DNA of 64,000 nucleotides from Sphingosinicellaceae bacterium (GCA_019285715.1 CP079108.1:372001-436000); one strand, 5' to 3'; counted from the first letter of the stretch, positions 24,246-33,829 are shown. Made by a program: numbers and translations. Notes: a model not told the origin generated them from the letters alone.

Positions 24246-26678
24246 GTGGCTTTGACCCGGACGAGGCGCGTGTTGGCATGGGGCGCAGGTGCACTGCTGC
24301 TTGCAGTGCTGGCCGTCGGGCTGTTGGCGTGGTCGGCGATCAAGGACCTGCCCGACACCGCGACCCTGAGCAAATACACCCCGCCGCTGCCGTCGACGGT
24401 GCGCGCCGCCGACGGCACGGTGCTGACCAGCTTCACCCGTGAGCGGCGTATCTACCTCGGCTACAAGGACATTCCGCCGAAGCTGATCGAGGCCTACATC
24501 TCGGCGGAGGACAAGACCTTCTTTCAGCACCACGGCATCGATTACGCCGGCATCGTCGGCGCGGTGTGGACCAATCTGAAGTCGTTCGGCACCGACAAGC
24601 GCCCGGTTGGCGCCTCGACGATTACCCAGCAGGTGGCGAAGAATCTCCTGCTTACCAACGAAGTCTCGCTGACCCGCAAGCTCAAGGAAGCGGTGCTGGC
24701 GTGGCGGCTCGAGAACGCCTTCACCAAGCCGCAGATTCTCGAACTGTACCTGAATCAGATTTTTCTCGGGCGTAACTCGTACGGCGTCGAGGCGGCGGCA
24801 CAGGCGTATTTCGGCAAGGGTGTCGCCGACCTCGACCTCGCCCAGATGGCCTACATGGCGATCCTGCCGAAGGCGCCGTCGACTTATAGCCCGACCACCG
24901 AGCATGGCCGCGAGCGCGCGTCGGCGCGGCGCAATTATGTGCTCGGGCGGATGGTTGCGAACAGCTACATCACCCCCGCCGAAGCAGCCGCCGCGGAGGC
25001 CGAGCCGATCGTCGCGGTCAAGGGCTTCACGCCGCGGGTCACCAACGTCGGCGACTACTTCCTGGAGGACGTGCGCCGCAGCCTGATCGACCGCTTCGGC
25101 GAGGCGCAGGCGGACGGCCCGAACAGCGTTTACGGCGGGGGCCTGTGGATTCGCACCTCGATCGACCCGTTCATACAGGCAACCGCCGAGAAAGCGCTGC
25201 GCGATGGCCTCGTACGCTACGAGAGCGGCAAGCCGTGGCGCGGGCCGCCGGCGCATATCGAGCTCGGCGACGGCTGGCCGACGCGGCTCCGGCAGGCGCG
25301 GATCGCGACCGGCTACCCCGAATGGTACCCAGCCGTCGTGCTGTCCAAGGACAGCAATGCGGCGCGGCTCGGGTTCGCCGACGGCACCGAGGGCGAGCTC
25401 CCGGCATCCGCCGCGCAACGCCTTCTGGTGGGCACCAATGTCCCCGCCTCGCAGGCGCTCAAGCCCGGCGACGTCATCCCGGTGGCCAAACTCGGTAGCG
25501 GCTACGCGCTGCGGCAGGTGCCGCTGATCTCGGGCGGCATGGTCGTCGAGGACCCGCGTACGGGGCGCGTGTTGGCGATGGTCGGTGGCTTCGATGCACG
25601 CGCCCAGGCCTTCAACCGCGCGACCCAGGCGCTGCGCCAGCCGGGTTCGACCTTCAAGCCGATCGTCTATGCGACCGCGCTCGACAATGGCTTCACCCCG
25701 AGTTCGATCGTCGTCGACGCGCCCTATTGCGTGTTCCAGACCAAGCGGCTGGGGCAGAAATGCTTCAAGAACTTCAGCGGTGGCTATGCTGGGGCGCAGA
25801 CGATGCGCTGGGGCCTCGAGCAGTCGCGCAACCTGATGACCGTCCGCATCGCCTACAACACCGGCATGGACAAGGTCGTGCGCACGGCCTCCAATCTCGG
25901 GATCGGCAAGTATCCGGCGGTGCTCGCGATCGCGCTTGGGGCAGGCGAGACGACGGTGCTGCATCTGGTCAACGGCTATGCCCAGCTGTTCGACGGCGGC
26001 CGCCAGCGCGTGCCGACGCTGGTCGACTGGGTCCAGGACAAGAACGGCAAGACGCTCTACCGCGCCGACACCCGCGATTGCGAAGGCTGCGAGGCCGCCG
26101 ACTGGCACGGCGAGGCGATGCCGCGCCCCGGCGGCGCGCCCAAGCAGGTCATCGACGCGCGTACCGCCTACCAGATCGTCCACCTGATGGAGGGCGTCGT
26201 CACCCGCGGCACCGCGATGGGCCTGGCTTCGATGAACCGGCCGCTCGCGGGCAAGACCGGCACCACCAGCGGCCCGAACGACGTGTGGTTCGTTGGCGGC
26301 ACCCCGCAGCTGATCGCCGGGCTCTACATGGGCTACGACCGACCGCGCTCGCTCGGCGGCTACGCGCAGGGCGGTACCATCGCGGTGCCGATCTGGCGGC
26401 AGTTCGGCGAGACCGTGCTCAAGGACGCGCCGAAGCTGCCGTTCGTGATTCCCTCGGGTATCCGCATGGTCACCATCGAGCGTCGCTCGGGCAAGCGGGT
26501 CTACGGGGTCAACCCGACCGACGAGCGCAAGGCACTGGTGATCTGGGAGGCGTTCAAGCCCGCCAGCGAGCCGCGCCGCACCGGCAGCCTGAAGCAGCAG
26601 GACATGCTCGCGGGCAATGCCGGCAAGCGCGTCCGCTCCGACGCCGACTTCCTCAACAACGCGGGCGGCATCTACTGA
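24246..26678 (+). CDS. mrcA: Penicillin-binding protein 1A (glycosyltransferase/transpeptidase)
   Basis: A ~810-aa bifunctional peptidoglycan synthase anchored by an N-terminal membrane span (LAWGAGALLLAVLAVGLLAW). The GT51 domain has SAEDKTFFQHHGID, GASTITQQVAKNLLL and ELYLNQIFLGRNSYGVEAAA. The transpeptidase domain has the active-site Ser in PGSTFKP, SRN in EQSRNLMT and KTGTT. An OB-like insert lies between the two. GTG 24246 is the longest start; TTG 24252 has better spacing to GGAG and may be the real one. The stop overlaps lnt by one base (TGATG), so murein synthesis and lipoprotein acylation genes are coupled. Confidence 0.94.
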   Translation: MALTRTRRVLAWGAGALLLAVLAVGLLAWSAIKDLPDTATLSKYTPPLPSTVRAADGTVLTSFTRERRIYLGYKDIPPKLIEAYISAEDKTFFQHHGIDYAGIVGAVWTNLKSFGTDKRPVGASTITQQVAKNLLLTNEVSLTRKLKEAVLAWRLENAFTKPQILELYLNQIFLGRNSYGVEAAAQAYFGKGVADLDLAQMAYMAILPKAPSTYSPTTEHGRERASARRNYVLGRMVANSYITPAEAAAAEAEPIVAVKGFTPRVTNVGDYFLEDVRRSLIDRFGEAQADGPNSVYGGGLWIRTSIDPFIQATAEKALRDGLVRYESGKPWRGPPAHIELGDGWPTRLRQARIATGYPEWYPAVVLSKDSNAARLGFADGTEGELPASAAQRLLVGTNVPASQALKPGDVIPVAKLGSGYALRQVPLISGGMVVEDPRTGRVLAMVGGFDARAQAFNRATQALRQPGSTFKPIVYATALDNGFTPSSIVVDAPYCVFQTKRLGQKCFKNFSGGYAGAQTMRWGLEQSRNLMTVRIAYNTGMDKVVRTASNLGIGKYPAVLAIALGAGETTVLHLVNGYAQLFDGGRQRVPTLVDWVQDKNGKTLYRADTRDCEGCEAADWHGEAMPRPGGAPKQVIDARTAYQIVHLMEGVVTRGTAMGLASMNRPLAGKTGTTSGPNDVWFVGGTPQLIAGLYMGYDRPRSLGGYAQGGTIAVPIWRQFGETVLKDAPKLPFVIPSGIRMVTIERRSGKRVYGVNPTDERKALVIWEAFKPASEPRRTGSLKQQDMLAGNAGKRVRSDADFLNNAGGIY

Positions 26679-28174
26679 TGAGCCCCTGGCTGCGGCGGGG
26701 CTTGGCGCTCGCTGCCGGGGCCCTCGCGGCGACCGGGTTCGAGCCATTCGGGGCTTGGCCGCTGACCATCATCGCAATCGCCGTGCTGATCTGGCTGATC
26801 GGCGAGGCCCCCAATCGCCGCGCCGCATTTGGGACCGGCTGGCTGTTCGGCTGGAGCCACTTTGCGGTCGGGCTGACGTGGATCGCCACCGCCTTCACCT
26901 ACCAGGCCAAGATGCCCGCCGCGCTCGGCTGGGTCGCCGTCATCGGGTTGGCGATGTTCCTGGCGCTCTACACCGGCTTCGCGGCATTGATTGCCTCGTT
27001 CGGACGCAGTCGGCTGGGCCGGGCGCTCCTGCTCGCGCCGGCGTGGATGCTCGGAGAGTGGTTGCGCGGCCACCTGCTGTCGGGCTTTGCGTGGAATCCG
27101 CTCGGGGTGGCGCTGATCGATACCGGTGTCGCGCAACTCGCGAGCGCCTTCGGTGGCCTCGGCCTGTCGGGGCTGGTGGTACTGGCGGGAGGTGCCGTCG
27201 CCATTGGCGCGACCTACAACCGCGTGACGGCGATGCTGACGTTCGGAGCGCTGTGCGGGTTCACGCTGCTCGCGGGCGTCCTTGTGCCGGACGCGCTGCC
27301 GCCCACCACGACGATCGTCCACCTTGTCCAACCCGACATCGGACAGTCGGAGAAATACGACCCGGCGCTCGAACAGGAGCATTTCCGCCGCTACCTTACC
27401 CTCACCCGCAACGCTCTCGCCGCACCCCATGCTCCCGCCATCGTCGCCTGGCCCGAGGCCGCAATCCCGTTCGAGGTCGAGGACGATCCGCAGGTTCGCG
27501 CCGTGCTGGCAAGCGTCCTCAAGCCCGGCGACCTGCTGATGTTCGGCGGCGAGGCGCTGGTCCGCGACACGCACGGCGAGATCACCGCTGCGACCAACAG
27601 CCTGTTCGTCCTCGACTCGGCCGGCATCCTCCACGGCCGCTACGACAAGGCGCACCTGGTGCCACTCGGCGAATATGTGCCCGCACGCGGCATCATGGAA
27701 GCGATCGGCCTGGCACGCCTGACGCCGGGCGACATCGACTTCCTGCCCGGGCCCGGTCCACGGACGCTGGCGCTGCCTGGCTTTCCCGCCGCCGGCATCC
27801 AGATCTGCTACGAGATGATCTTCCCGGCGCAGGTCGTCGACGAGGCGCACCGCCCGGCATGGATCCTGAACGTCTCCAACGATGCGTGGTTCGGCCCATC
27901 GGGACCGGTTCAGCACCTCGCCCAGGCCCGGCTGCGGGCGATCGAGGAGGGGCTGCCGGTCGCCCGCGCCACACCGACCGGGGTCAGCGCACTGATCGAT
28001 CCGCGCGGGCGGCTCCTTCACACCGTCGCCCCGCACGTCATGGGGGTGATCTCGGCACCGCTGCCCGCGCCCCTGCCGCCCACACCGTTCGCGCACTTCG
28101 CCCACTGGACCAGCCTCGCGTTCGGGCTGCTCCTCGCCGCCGCTGCTGCATGGACAAGCCGCAGGCGGATATAA
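26678..28174 (+). CDS. lnt: Apolipoprotein N-acyltransferase
   Basis: A 498-aa inner-membrane enzyme that adds the third acyl chain to the N-terminal Cys of lipoproteins. Several membrane spans fill residues 1-200, followed by a periplasmic carbon-nitrogen-hydrolase domain with the catalytic triad Glu in WPEAAIPF, Lys in YDKAHLVPLGEYVP and Cys in IQICYEMIFP. A last span lies at the C-terminus. The ATG overlaps the stop of the penicillin-binding protein gene. The lnt-metK-trmB order downstream is, from memory, usual in Sphingomonadales. Confidence 0.96.
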   Translation: MSPWLRRGLALAAGALAATGFEPFGAWPLTIIAIAVLIWLIGEAPNRRAAFGTGWLFGWSHFAVGLTWIATAFTYQAKMPAALGWVAVIGLAMFLALYTGFAALIASFGRSRLGRALLLAPAWMLGEWLRGHLLSGFAWNPLGVALIDTGVAQLASAFGGLGLSGLVVLAGGAVAIGATYNRVTAMLTFGALCGFTLLAGVLVPDALPPTTTIVHLVQPDIGQSEKYDPALEQEHFRRYLTLTRNALAAPHAPAIVAWPEAAIPFEVEDDPQVRAVLASVLKPGDLLMFGGEALVRDTHGEITAATNSLFVLDSAGILHGRYDKAHLVPLGEYVPARGIMEAIGLARLTPGDIDFLPGPGPRTLALPGFPAAGIQICYEMIFPAQVVDEAHRPAWILNVSNDAWFGPSGPVQHLAQARLRAIEEGLPVARATPTGVSALIDPRGRLLHTVAPHVMGVISAPLPAPLPPTPFAHFAHWTSLAFGLLLAAAAAWTSRRRI

Positions 28175-28190
28175 GGATAGCTTTATATCC
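28167..28190. promoter_or_regulatory. Palindromic operator upstream of metK (SahR/SamR-like)
   Basis: A 24-bp palindrome with perfect 8-base arms, GGATATAA-N8-TTATATCC, overlapping the lnt stop and 67 bases ahead of metK. ATATAA/TTATAT palindromes upstream of methionine-cycle genes are the known sites of ArsR-family SahR/SamR regulators in proteobacteria. Part of it could also fold as an RNA hairpin (AAGGATA/TATCCTT), so a transcript element is the alternative. Confidence 0.6.
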
Positions 28191-28256
28191 TTGCGGGGGC
28201 CGCGCCGTTTGGCCTAGACGCGCCTTCGTTCACCAGTCCTACCTCCGGAGCTCCAG

Positions 28257-29486
28257 ATGGCGCGCAGCAGCTTCCTCTTCACCAGCGAGTCGGTTTCCGA
28301 GGGGCATCCCGACAAGGTTGCCGACCAGATTTCTGACGCCGTCGTTGACCTGTTCCTCGCCGGCGATGCTCAGGCCCGCGTCGCCTGCGAAACCATGGTC
28401 ACCACCCAGAAGATCATCGTCTCGGGTGAAGTCCGCTCATCTGACCGCACCCTGATCGACGAGCACGGCGTGCTGACCGAAGACGGCAAGAAGCGCATCG
28501 AGGCGGTGGCGCGCGCCACGGTCAAGCGCATCGGCTATGAGCAGGAGGGCTTCCACTGGGAGACCGCCGAGTTCGAGAACAACCTGCACGCCCAGTCGGC
28601 GGAGATCGCCCAGGGCGTCGACGCGTCCGGCAACAAGGACGAGGGCGCCGGTGACCAGGGCATCATGTTCGGTTACGCGACCGACGAAACGCCCGACTAC
28701 ATGCCGGCGACGCTGCACTACTCGCACCGCATCCTCGAGCGGCTCGCCGCCGACCGTCATTCGGGCGCAGCACCGTTCCTCGAGCCCGACGCGAAGAGCC
28801 AGGTCACGCTGATGTACGAAAACGAGGTGCCGGTCCGCGCCACCGCCCTCGTCGTCTCGACCCAGCACGCCGCCGACTATTACGACCATGACGGCAAGGG
28901 TAACCCCGCCAAGTACAAGGAACTCCGCGACTACGTCGTCGGCGTACTGAACGATGTGCTGCCCAAGGGCTTCGTCACCGACGAGACGGTGATCTACGTC
29001 AATCCGACCGGGCGCTTCGAGATCGGCGGCCCCGACGGCGACTGCGGGCTGACCGGGCGCAAGATCATCGTCGACACCTACGGCGGCGCCTCGCCGCACG
29101 GCGGTGGCGCATTCAGCGGCAAGGACCCGACCAAGGTCGACCGCTCGGCCGCCTACATCACGCGCTACATGGCGAAGAACATCGTCGCCGCCGGCCTCGC
29201 GCGCCGCGTCACCATCCAGCTCAGCTATGCCATCGGTATTGCCGAGCCCCTGTCGCTGTACGTCGACACCCACGGCACCGGCACTGTCCCCGAGGCGGCA
29301 ATCGAGGCGGCCCTGCCGCAGCTCGTCAAGCTGACCCCGCGCGGCATCCGCGAGCACCTCGGCCTCAACAAGCCGATTTACGAGCGCAGCGCCGCCTACG
29401 GCCACTTCGGCCGCACCCCCGACACCGAAGGCGGCTTCTCGTGGGAGCGCCTCGACCTCGTCGACAAGCTCAAGGCCGCGGTCTGA
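28257..29486 (+). CDS. metK: S-adenosylmethionine synthetase
   Basis: A 409-aa cytosolic enzyme making SAM from methionine and ATP. It starts [20 protein letters not shown] with the methionine/ATP-binding His, followed by [15 protein letters not shown] (signature 1), [20 protein letters not shown] and [19 protein letters not shown] (signature 2, P-loop-like). The length is slightly longer than the E. coli enzyme, as usual in alphaproteobacteria. ATG 28257 has CGGAG seven bases upstream. A palindrome resembling a methionine-cycle operator precedes it, and the trmB gene follows directly; TrmB uses SAM as its methyl donor. Confidence 0.97.
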   Translation: MARSSFLFTSESVSEGHPDKVADQISDAVVDLFLAGDAQARVACETMVTTQKIIVSGEVRSSDRTLIDEHGVLTEDGKKRIEAVARATVKRIGYEQEGFHWETAEFENNLHAQSAEIAQGVDASGNKDEGAGDQGIMFGYATDETPDYMPATLHYSHRILERLAADRHSGAAPFLEPDAKSQVTLMYENEVPVRATALVVSTQHAADYYDHDGKGNPAKYKELRDYVVGVLNDVLPKGFVTDETVIYVNPTGRFEIGGPDGDCGLTGRKIIVDTYGGASPHGGGAFSGKDPTKVDRSAAYITRYMAKNIVAAGLARRVTIQLSYAIGIAEPLSLYVDTHGTGTVPEAAIEAALPQLVKLTPRGIREHLGLNKPIYERSAAYGHFGRTPDTEGGFSWERLDLVDKLKAAV

Positions 29487-29539
29487 GCGACGATAGCCTA
29501 GGCGACGGCGGGTCTGGCACGGGCCCGACCAACCACGAT

Positions 29540-30232
29540 GTGACCGACCCGACCACGACCCGGCGGCTGTATGGCCGCCGTCAGGGCCATGCCCTCAGGC
29601 ACGGCCAGGCGGCGCTGGTCGAGGCGCTGCTGCCGCAGGTCGTGGTGCCGCCCACCGGTCCGCTCGATGCGACGACGTTGTTCGGGGATGCCGCCGGCGC
29701 GAGGCGTCCCCTGTGGCTCGAAATCGGCTTCGGCGGCGGCGAGCATCTCGCGGCGTTGGCGGCGACAAACCCCGACGTCGGGGTGATCGGCTGCGAGCCG
29801 TTTCTCAACGGCGTCGTCAGCGCGCTCAACCACATTCGTGACGGCGAACTCGAGAACGTCCGGCTTTATATGGGCGACGCGCTCGACGTTCTCGACCGGA
29901 TCGCCCCCGCCAGCCTGTCGCGCGCCTTCCTGCTCCACCCCGATCCGTGGCCCAAGCTGCGCCATGCCCGGCGTCGTTTCGTCAATCCGGGTCCGCTCGA
30001 CCTGCTCGCCGACCGCATCCGCCCGGGCGGCGAACTGCGGATCAGCACGGATCATCCGATTTATTTGCGCTGGACCTTGATGCAGATGGCGGTTCGGGGC
30101 GATTTCAAGTGGGTCGCGGCTGGGCCGGCTGATTGGCAGCTGCGCCCGGACGATTGGCCCGCAACGCGCTACGAAGCCAAGGCACGCCGTCTTGAGCATG
30201 AGGTCTGGTATCTTCGTTACCAGCGCGCTTGA
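29540..30232 (+). CDS. trmB: tRNA (guanine-46-N7) methyltransferase
   Basis: A ~230-aa SAM-dependent enzyme that makes m7G46 in the variable loop of tRNAs. Motifs are LEIGFGGGEHL (SAM-binding), GCEPFLNGVV, LHPDPWPKLRHARRRFVN (the catalytic D-P-W-P-K-x-R-H-x-x-R-R), TDHPIYLRWTL and the C-terminal TRYEAKARRLEHEVWYLRY. GTG 29540 gives the usual length, but no clear ribosome binding site is visible and the frame is open into metK, so the start may be off by some codons. It lies close behind metK on the same strand and is probably cotranscribed with it. Confidence 0.93.
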   Translation: MTDPTTTRRLYGRRQGHALRHGQAALVEALLPQVVVPPTGPLDATTLFGDAAGARRPLWLEIGFGGGEHLAALAATNPDVGVIGCEPFLNGVVSALNHIRDGELENVRLYMGDALDVLDRIAPASLSRAFLLHPDPWPKLRHARRRFVNPGPLDLLADRIRPGGELRISTDHPIYLRWTLMQMAVRGDFKWVAAGPADWQLRPDDWPATRYEAKARRLEHEVWYLRYQRA

Positions 30233-30520
30233 GTATAGAGTCCGTTCGGCGCTGTTACGATTTTATCGATGCGCAGAGTGCGGCAAATAAGCTCCCCTGG
30301 CACCCCGCAATAATTCCAGTAAATGCGGTGAGCAGTTTTGTACGATATAGAACTGAACAGGAATTCGTGGGTGCTTATTTACCACTCGTATGACGGAAAT
30401 ATTGAAACAGGTCCGTAAGCGTACCGACAACGTTCCGCTTCGGTTCCAGACATGCTCATGCTAGAGGGCAAAAATCGCCAGTCTGATTTCCGGGCACTGG
30501 CGGCCGAGAGAGTTTTTTCT

Positions 30521-30543
30521 CCCGCCCCGAATGACGGGGTGGG
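30521..30543 (+). promoter_or_regulatory. Stable hairpin abutting the Crp/Fnr start codon
   Basis: CCCGCCCCG-AATGA-CGGGGTGGG forms a nine-pair stem ending one base before ATG 30545. In RNA it would cover the start region of that ATG and could restrict translation, or it lies inside coding sequence if an upstream ATG (30452) is used. The rest of 30233-30520 shows no gene; it is AT-richer and probably holds the promoter. Confidence 0.4.
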
Positions 30544-30544
30544 A

Positions 30545-31264
30545 ATGTCCGGACCGGACCAGGAATCGCTAAGAAACATACTCCTGTCGCGGCTTTCAGC
30601 GGCGGATTACGAGCTTCTACGTCCGAACCTGATGGCGGTCGATTTGTCGATCGGCGAGACGCTGATCGAGCCCGATGCGCCGATCACCTACAGCTGGTTT
30701 CCCGAACACGGCATCTGCTCGCTGATCTCGTCGACGGCAACCGGCCGGCAGGTCGAGGTGGCGCTGGTCGGTCGCGACGGCCTGGTCGATACCGCCGTCG
30801 TCCACGGCACCGACCGCACGCCGTTGCTGTGCTTCGTTCAGATTTCCGGCCATGGCTGGCGCATCCGGGCGGACGCGTTACGCAAGGCCGTCGACAGCAG
30901 CCCGACGCTGGAGAAATTGCTGCTCGCTTACGCCCAAACAGTGTTCATCCAGGTTGCGCACACCGCGCTCGCCAATGCCTCGCACACGATCGGGCAGCGC
31001 CTCGCGCGCTGGCTGCTGATGTCGCAGGACCGCCTCGGCGAGCCCGATATCCACCTGACACACGAGCGCTTGTCGCTGATGCTCGGGGTGCGCCGCGCCG
31101 GCGTCACCGTCGCCATCCAGACGCTGGAGCGCGCCGGGCTGGTCGCGGCCCGGCGCGGGGTCGTCAGCGTCATCGACCGTGCCGGCCTCGAACATCATGC
31201 CGGCGACGGCTACGGCACCCCGGAAGGCGAATACGAGCGGCTGATCGGCGTCTCGATCGCATAA
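30545..31264 (+). CDS. Crp/Fnr-family transcriptional regulator
   Basis: A 239-aa regulator with an N-terminal cyclic-nucleotide-binding-like beta-roll (SIGETLIEPDAPITYSWFPEHGICSLIS, VEVALVGRDGLVD) and a C-terminal helix-turn-helix (THERLSLMLGVRRAGVTVAIQTLERAGLVAARRGVVSVID). The Fnr iron-sulphur cysteines are absent, and the roll lacks the usual cAMP-binding R-S-A phosphate cassette, so the ligand is unknown. The W-F-P-E-x-G-I variant is common in alphaproteobacterial members of this family. ATG 30545 is preferred as the domain begins just after it, but ATG 30452 in the same frame would add 31 unremarkable residues. Confidence 0.85.
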   Translation: MSGPDQESLRNILLSRLSAADYELLRPNLMAVDLSIGETLIEPDAPITYSWFPEHGICSLISSTATGRQVEVALVGRDGLVDTAVVHGTDRTPLLCFVQISGHGWRIRADALRKAVDSSPTLEKLLLAYAQTVFIQVAHTALANASHTIGQRLARWLLMSQDRLGEPDIHLTHERLSLMLGVRRAGVTVAIQTLERAGLVAARRGVVSVIDRAGLEHHAGDGYGTPEGEYERLIGVSIA

Positions 31265-31356
31265 CACGCCTTGCCACACATTGGCCCGTACTAGCCTGCG
31301 CGGTTTGTTGTGCACCGCGCTTGCGTGCGGGCCGGCGACCCCCGACAGTCGCCAGC

Positions 31357-32535
31357 GTGACGATCATCCTCGCGACCTGGGAGCTCGGCCGAGCCTTCGG
31401 CCATGTCGCGCACGTCGCGCCGCTTGCCCGTGGCCTGGCGCGGCGCGGGATCGCCACCGCCTTTGCGGCGCGTGACCTGCTTACCGCGTCGAGCCTTAGT
31501 GATCGGCCCTTCGCACGTATCCTCCAGGCCCCGATCCACCAGCGCAGCGTGCCTCGCACCCCGACGTTAACTTACGCGCGCGCCATCGCCGACGGCGGCA
31601 TGGCCGACGTCGACACTGCCACCGTATTGGTTGCGGCGTGGCTCCAGCTCATCGACGGCGTTCGTCCGGACGCGTTGTCGGCAGAGTTCGCGCCCGCCTC
31701 GCTGCTCGCGGCGCACGTCGCGGGTCTCCCTGCCGTCCGCGTCGGCACCGCGTGGGCCTGCCCGCCCGCAAGCGAGCCCTTGCCCAGCCTGATGCCGTGG
31801 TTGCCCGACGACCCTGCGGCGCGGACCGCGGCGGGTGCGGGCGCGGATGACGTCGTCCGCACGATCTGCCGGCGCTTCGGCGCGCCGCTGCTCGACGGCC
31901 TGCCGGCGCTGCTCGCCAAGTCGCCGCGGTTCCTCGAAACCTGGCCGGAGATGGACCACTACGGCGCTGCATCGGGTGCCACTTACTATGGCGCAATGAC
32001 CGGGCTGGCTGCGACCGCACGTCCGGCCTGGCCCGACGCGAGCGGGCCGCGGACCTTCGTCTACATCCCGGGCGACCATGCTGGAGCGGTGCCCCTCGCC
32101 ACCGCGCTCGCGGCCCTGGGCTGGCCGACCCTGTGGCACGGCCCGACCCCACCGCCGGACTTGGCCTCCAACATCGCCTATACGGCAGCTCCGGTCGACA
32201 CGGCGCATATCCTTGGCGAGGCTGCACTCTTCGCCGGTCGAGGCGGCCACGCCACCGGCTGCGAGGCGATCCGACAGGCATGTCCGCAACTCGTCATCCC
32301 CGACACCCTGGAGACGGCGCTTCTCGGCTGGCGGCTCGAACGACAGGACCTGGCAAAGCTGCTCGGCGAGCGGCCAGCCGCAGCGAACGTGCAAGCCGCG
32401 CTGGAAGCATTGGCTGCCGACACCCGTATTGCGGCCGCCGTCACCGCCGCGTCGGCACGCTATGTGAAATACGATCCGTTTGCCGCCGAGGACGAACTCG
32501 CGCGCGACATCGCCACCGCCGTCGGTCTGGCATGA
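31357..32535 (+). CDS. UGT-like (GT1) glycosyltransferase
   Basis: A ~392-aa GT-B fold protein. The N-terminus TIILATWELGRAFGHVAHVAPLARGL matches the acceptor domain of UDP-glycosyltransferase-like enzymes (G-H-V-x-x-x-x-P-L). The C-terminal half has FVYIPGDHAGAVPLATAL and the GT1 donor-binding region GEAALFAGRGGHATGCEAIRQACPQLVIPDTLETALLGWRL, close to the H-G-G-x-G-T...P...D-Q pattern but with several substitutions. The substrate is unknown; bacterial members glycosylate lipids or natural products. The GTG start is inferred from the domain boundary. Its TGA overlaps the ATG of the Nudix gene (ATGA). Confidence 0.78.
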   Translation: MTIILATWELGRAFGHVAHVAPLARGLARRGIATAFAARDLLTASSLSDRPFARILQAPIHQRSVPRTPTLTYARAIADGGMADVDTATVLVAAWLQLIDGVRPDALSAEFAPASLLAAHVAGLPAVRVGTAWACPPASEPLPSLMPWLPDDPAARTAAGAGADDVVRTICRRFGAPLLDGLPALLAKSPRFLETWPEMDHYGAASGATYYGAMTGLAATARPAWPDASGPRTFVYIPGDHAGAVPLATALAALGWPTLWHGPTPPPDLASNIAYTAAPVDTAHILGEAALFAGRGGHATGCEAIRQACPQLVIPDTLETALLGWRLERQDLAKLLGERPAAANVQAALEALAADTRIAAAVTAASARYVKYDPFAAEDELARDIATAVGLA

Positions 32536-32969
32536 TCGAAGATTGCCCCGGCCCCGCCGTGCGCCCTGGCATTAGCCTTGTCCTTGCCGTCGCGGCAGCG
32601 CTCGTCGACGCTGACGGTCGGGTCCTCGTCGCCACCCGCCCGCCTGGCAAGTCGATGGCGGGGCGCTGGGAATTTCCAGGCGGCAAGATCGAGGCCGGTG
32701 AAGCCCCAGAGGCAGCGCTGGTCCGCGAACTCGCCGAGGAACTTGGCATCGACACCACTGCTTCGTGCCTCGCACCGGCGGGTTTCGCCAGCCACGATAC
32801 CGGGGACAAGCACCTGATCCTGTTGCTGTTCGTCTGCCGGCGCTGGAAGGGCACGGCGGTGCCGCTCGAGGGTCAGGAACTGCGCTGGATGCGGGTGCCC
32901 GAGCTGTTCGGCCTCGACCTTCTGCCCGCCGATCGCCCGCTGGTCGGCTTGCTCGACGCCTTACTCTGA
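32532..32969 (+). CDS. mutT: MutT-type Nudix hydrolase
   Basis: A 145-aa hydrolase of nucleoside diphosphate derivatives, most likely removing 8-oxo-dGTP from the nucleotide pool. The Nudix box is complete: GGKIEAGEAPEAALVREL then AEELGI (G-x5-E-x7-R-E-U-x-E-E-x-G-U). WEFPGGK before the box and the QELRWM segment after it are as in MutT. It is coupled to the upstream glycosyltransferase by a 4-base overlap, and its last nine bases overlap the convergent methyltransferase gene. Confidence 0.9.
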   Translation: MIEDCPGPAVRPGISLVLAVAAALVDADGRVLVATRPPGKSMAGRWEFPGGKIEAGEAPEAALVRELAEELGIDTTASCLAPAGFASHDTGDKHLILLLFVCRRWKGTAVPLEGQELRWMRVPELFGLDLLPADRPLVGLLDALL

Positions 32970-33788
32970 GCGCCGGCGGAGCACACTCGCCAAACTGACC
33001 TGCCCACTTCCGCGCGCCAGCGGCTTCGGCTGCGACGACGCCGGTGCCCATCCAGTCAGGGTTATGACATCGATCGCCACCTCGATCCGCCCGTCCGCCC
33101 CGGCGCGCTTAGAAAACCGCCGCGCCGCGTCCGCCAGCACGTCGCGGCGCAGCGGCACGCGACCCATCAGGATATTGCCCTCGCCGCTGCCGTGGAGGTC
33201 CCCCAACGCCGCGAACAGATTGTCGTAGCGCACCGCCAGCCGATCGATATCGACCACCGGCAGCGCGAACCCGGCGCGGTTGAGCAGTGCTCCCGCCTCG
33301 CGCGCGTCGACCATCGGCGCGACCCGCGCCGCCGCCCGGCCGGTCAGCGCGCTCTCGGCCGCCAGCAGGTCGGCGCGCAATTCGCCCAGCGTCGCGCCAC
33401 CGAACAAGCTCGCCACGAACAAGCCGTCGGGAACCAGCACCCGCCGCGCCAGGAGCAATGCGCCGGGCAGGTCGCCGACGTTCTGAAGGGTGCCTGCCGA
33501 GACGACGAGGTCGAAGCTGGCATCGGCGAAAGGGAGACGGTCCTCGTCGCCAACGACGTCGAAGCCCATCCCGAGGCCGAGCCCGACGGTCTGCGCTCTG
33601 GACGGCAGCAGCTCAGCGACGTTTCCTCCCAGATCGAGCACGCGCGCAAATTCCCGCCGCACCGCGGTCAGCCGTTCGGCGACGTTCTCGGCCAGCGCGC
33701 GGTGCAGAAAGTCGTGCTTCGCCCGCGTCGCGCTGACCCGCAGCGCCTGTGCCCGGCGGGCCCGACGGTCGAAGATGCTGGCCGACAT
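32961..33788 (-). CDS. SAM-dependent methyltransferase (NDUFAF5/BioC-like)
   Basis: A 275-aa class I methyltransferase. VLDLGGNVAELLP is motif I, slightly altered from the usual D-x-G-x-G, and DRLPFADASFDLVVSAGTLQNVGDLPGAL contains motifs II and III. The sequence begins with IFDRRARRAQALR, typical of alphaproteobacterial relatives of human NDUFAF5, which modifies an Arg of a complex I subunit. That substrate is family knowledge and not shown here. The ATG at 33788 fits the family start. Its 3' end overlaps the Nudix gene. Confidence 0.85.
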   Translation of the reverse strand: MSASIFDRRARRAQALRVSATRAKHDFLHRALAENVAERLTAVRREFARVLDLGGNVAELLPSRAQTVGLGLGMGFDVVGDEDRLPFADASFDLVVSAGTLQNVGDLPGALLLARRVLVPDGLFVASLFGGATLGELRADLLAAESALTGRAAARVAPMVDAREAGALLNRAGFALPVVDIDRLAVRYDNLFAALGDLHGSGEGNILMGRVPLRRDVLADAARRFSKRAGADGRIEVAIDVITLTGWAPASSQPKPLARGSGQVSLASVLRRRSE

Positions 33789-33829
33789 GTGCCGCCTATG
33801 CCCGAGGCCGAGCTGCGGTGAAAGCCGCG

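Noticed and set aside
24186-26747. 853-codon frame antisense to penicillin-binding protein 1A
   Set aside because: Repetitive Arg/His/Gly/Gln composition with no recognisable motif, entirely under a well-supported gene.
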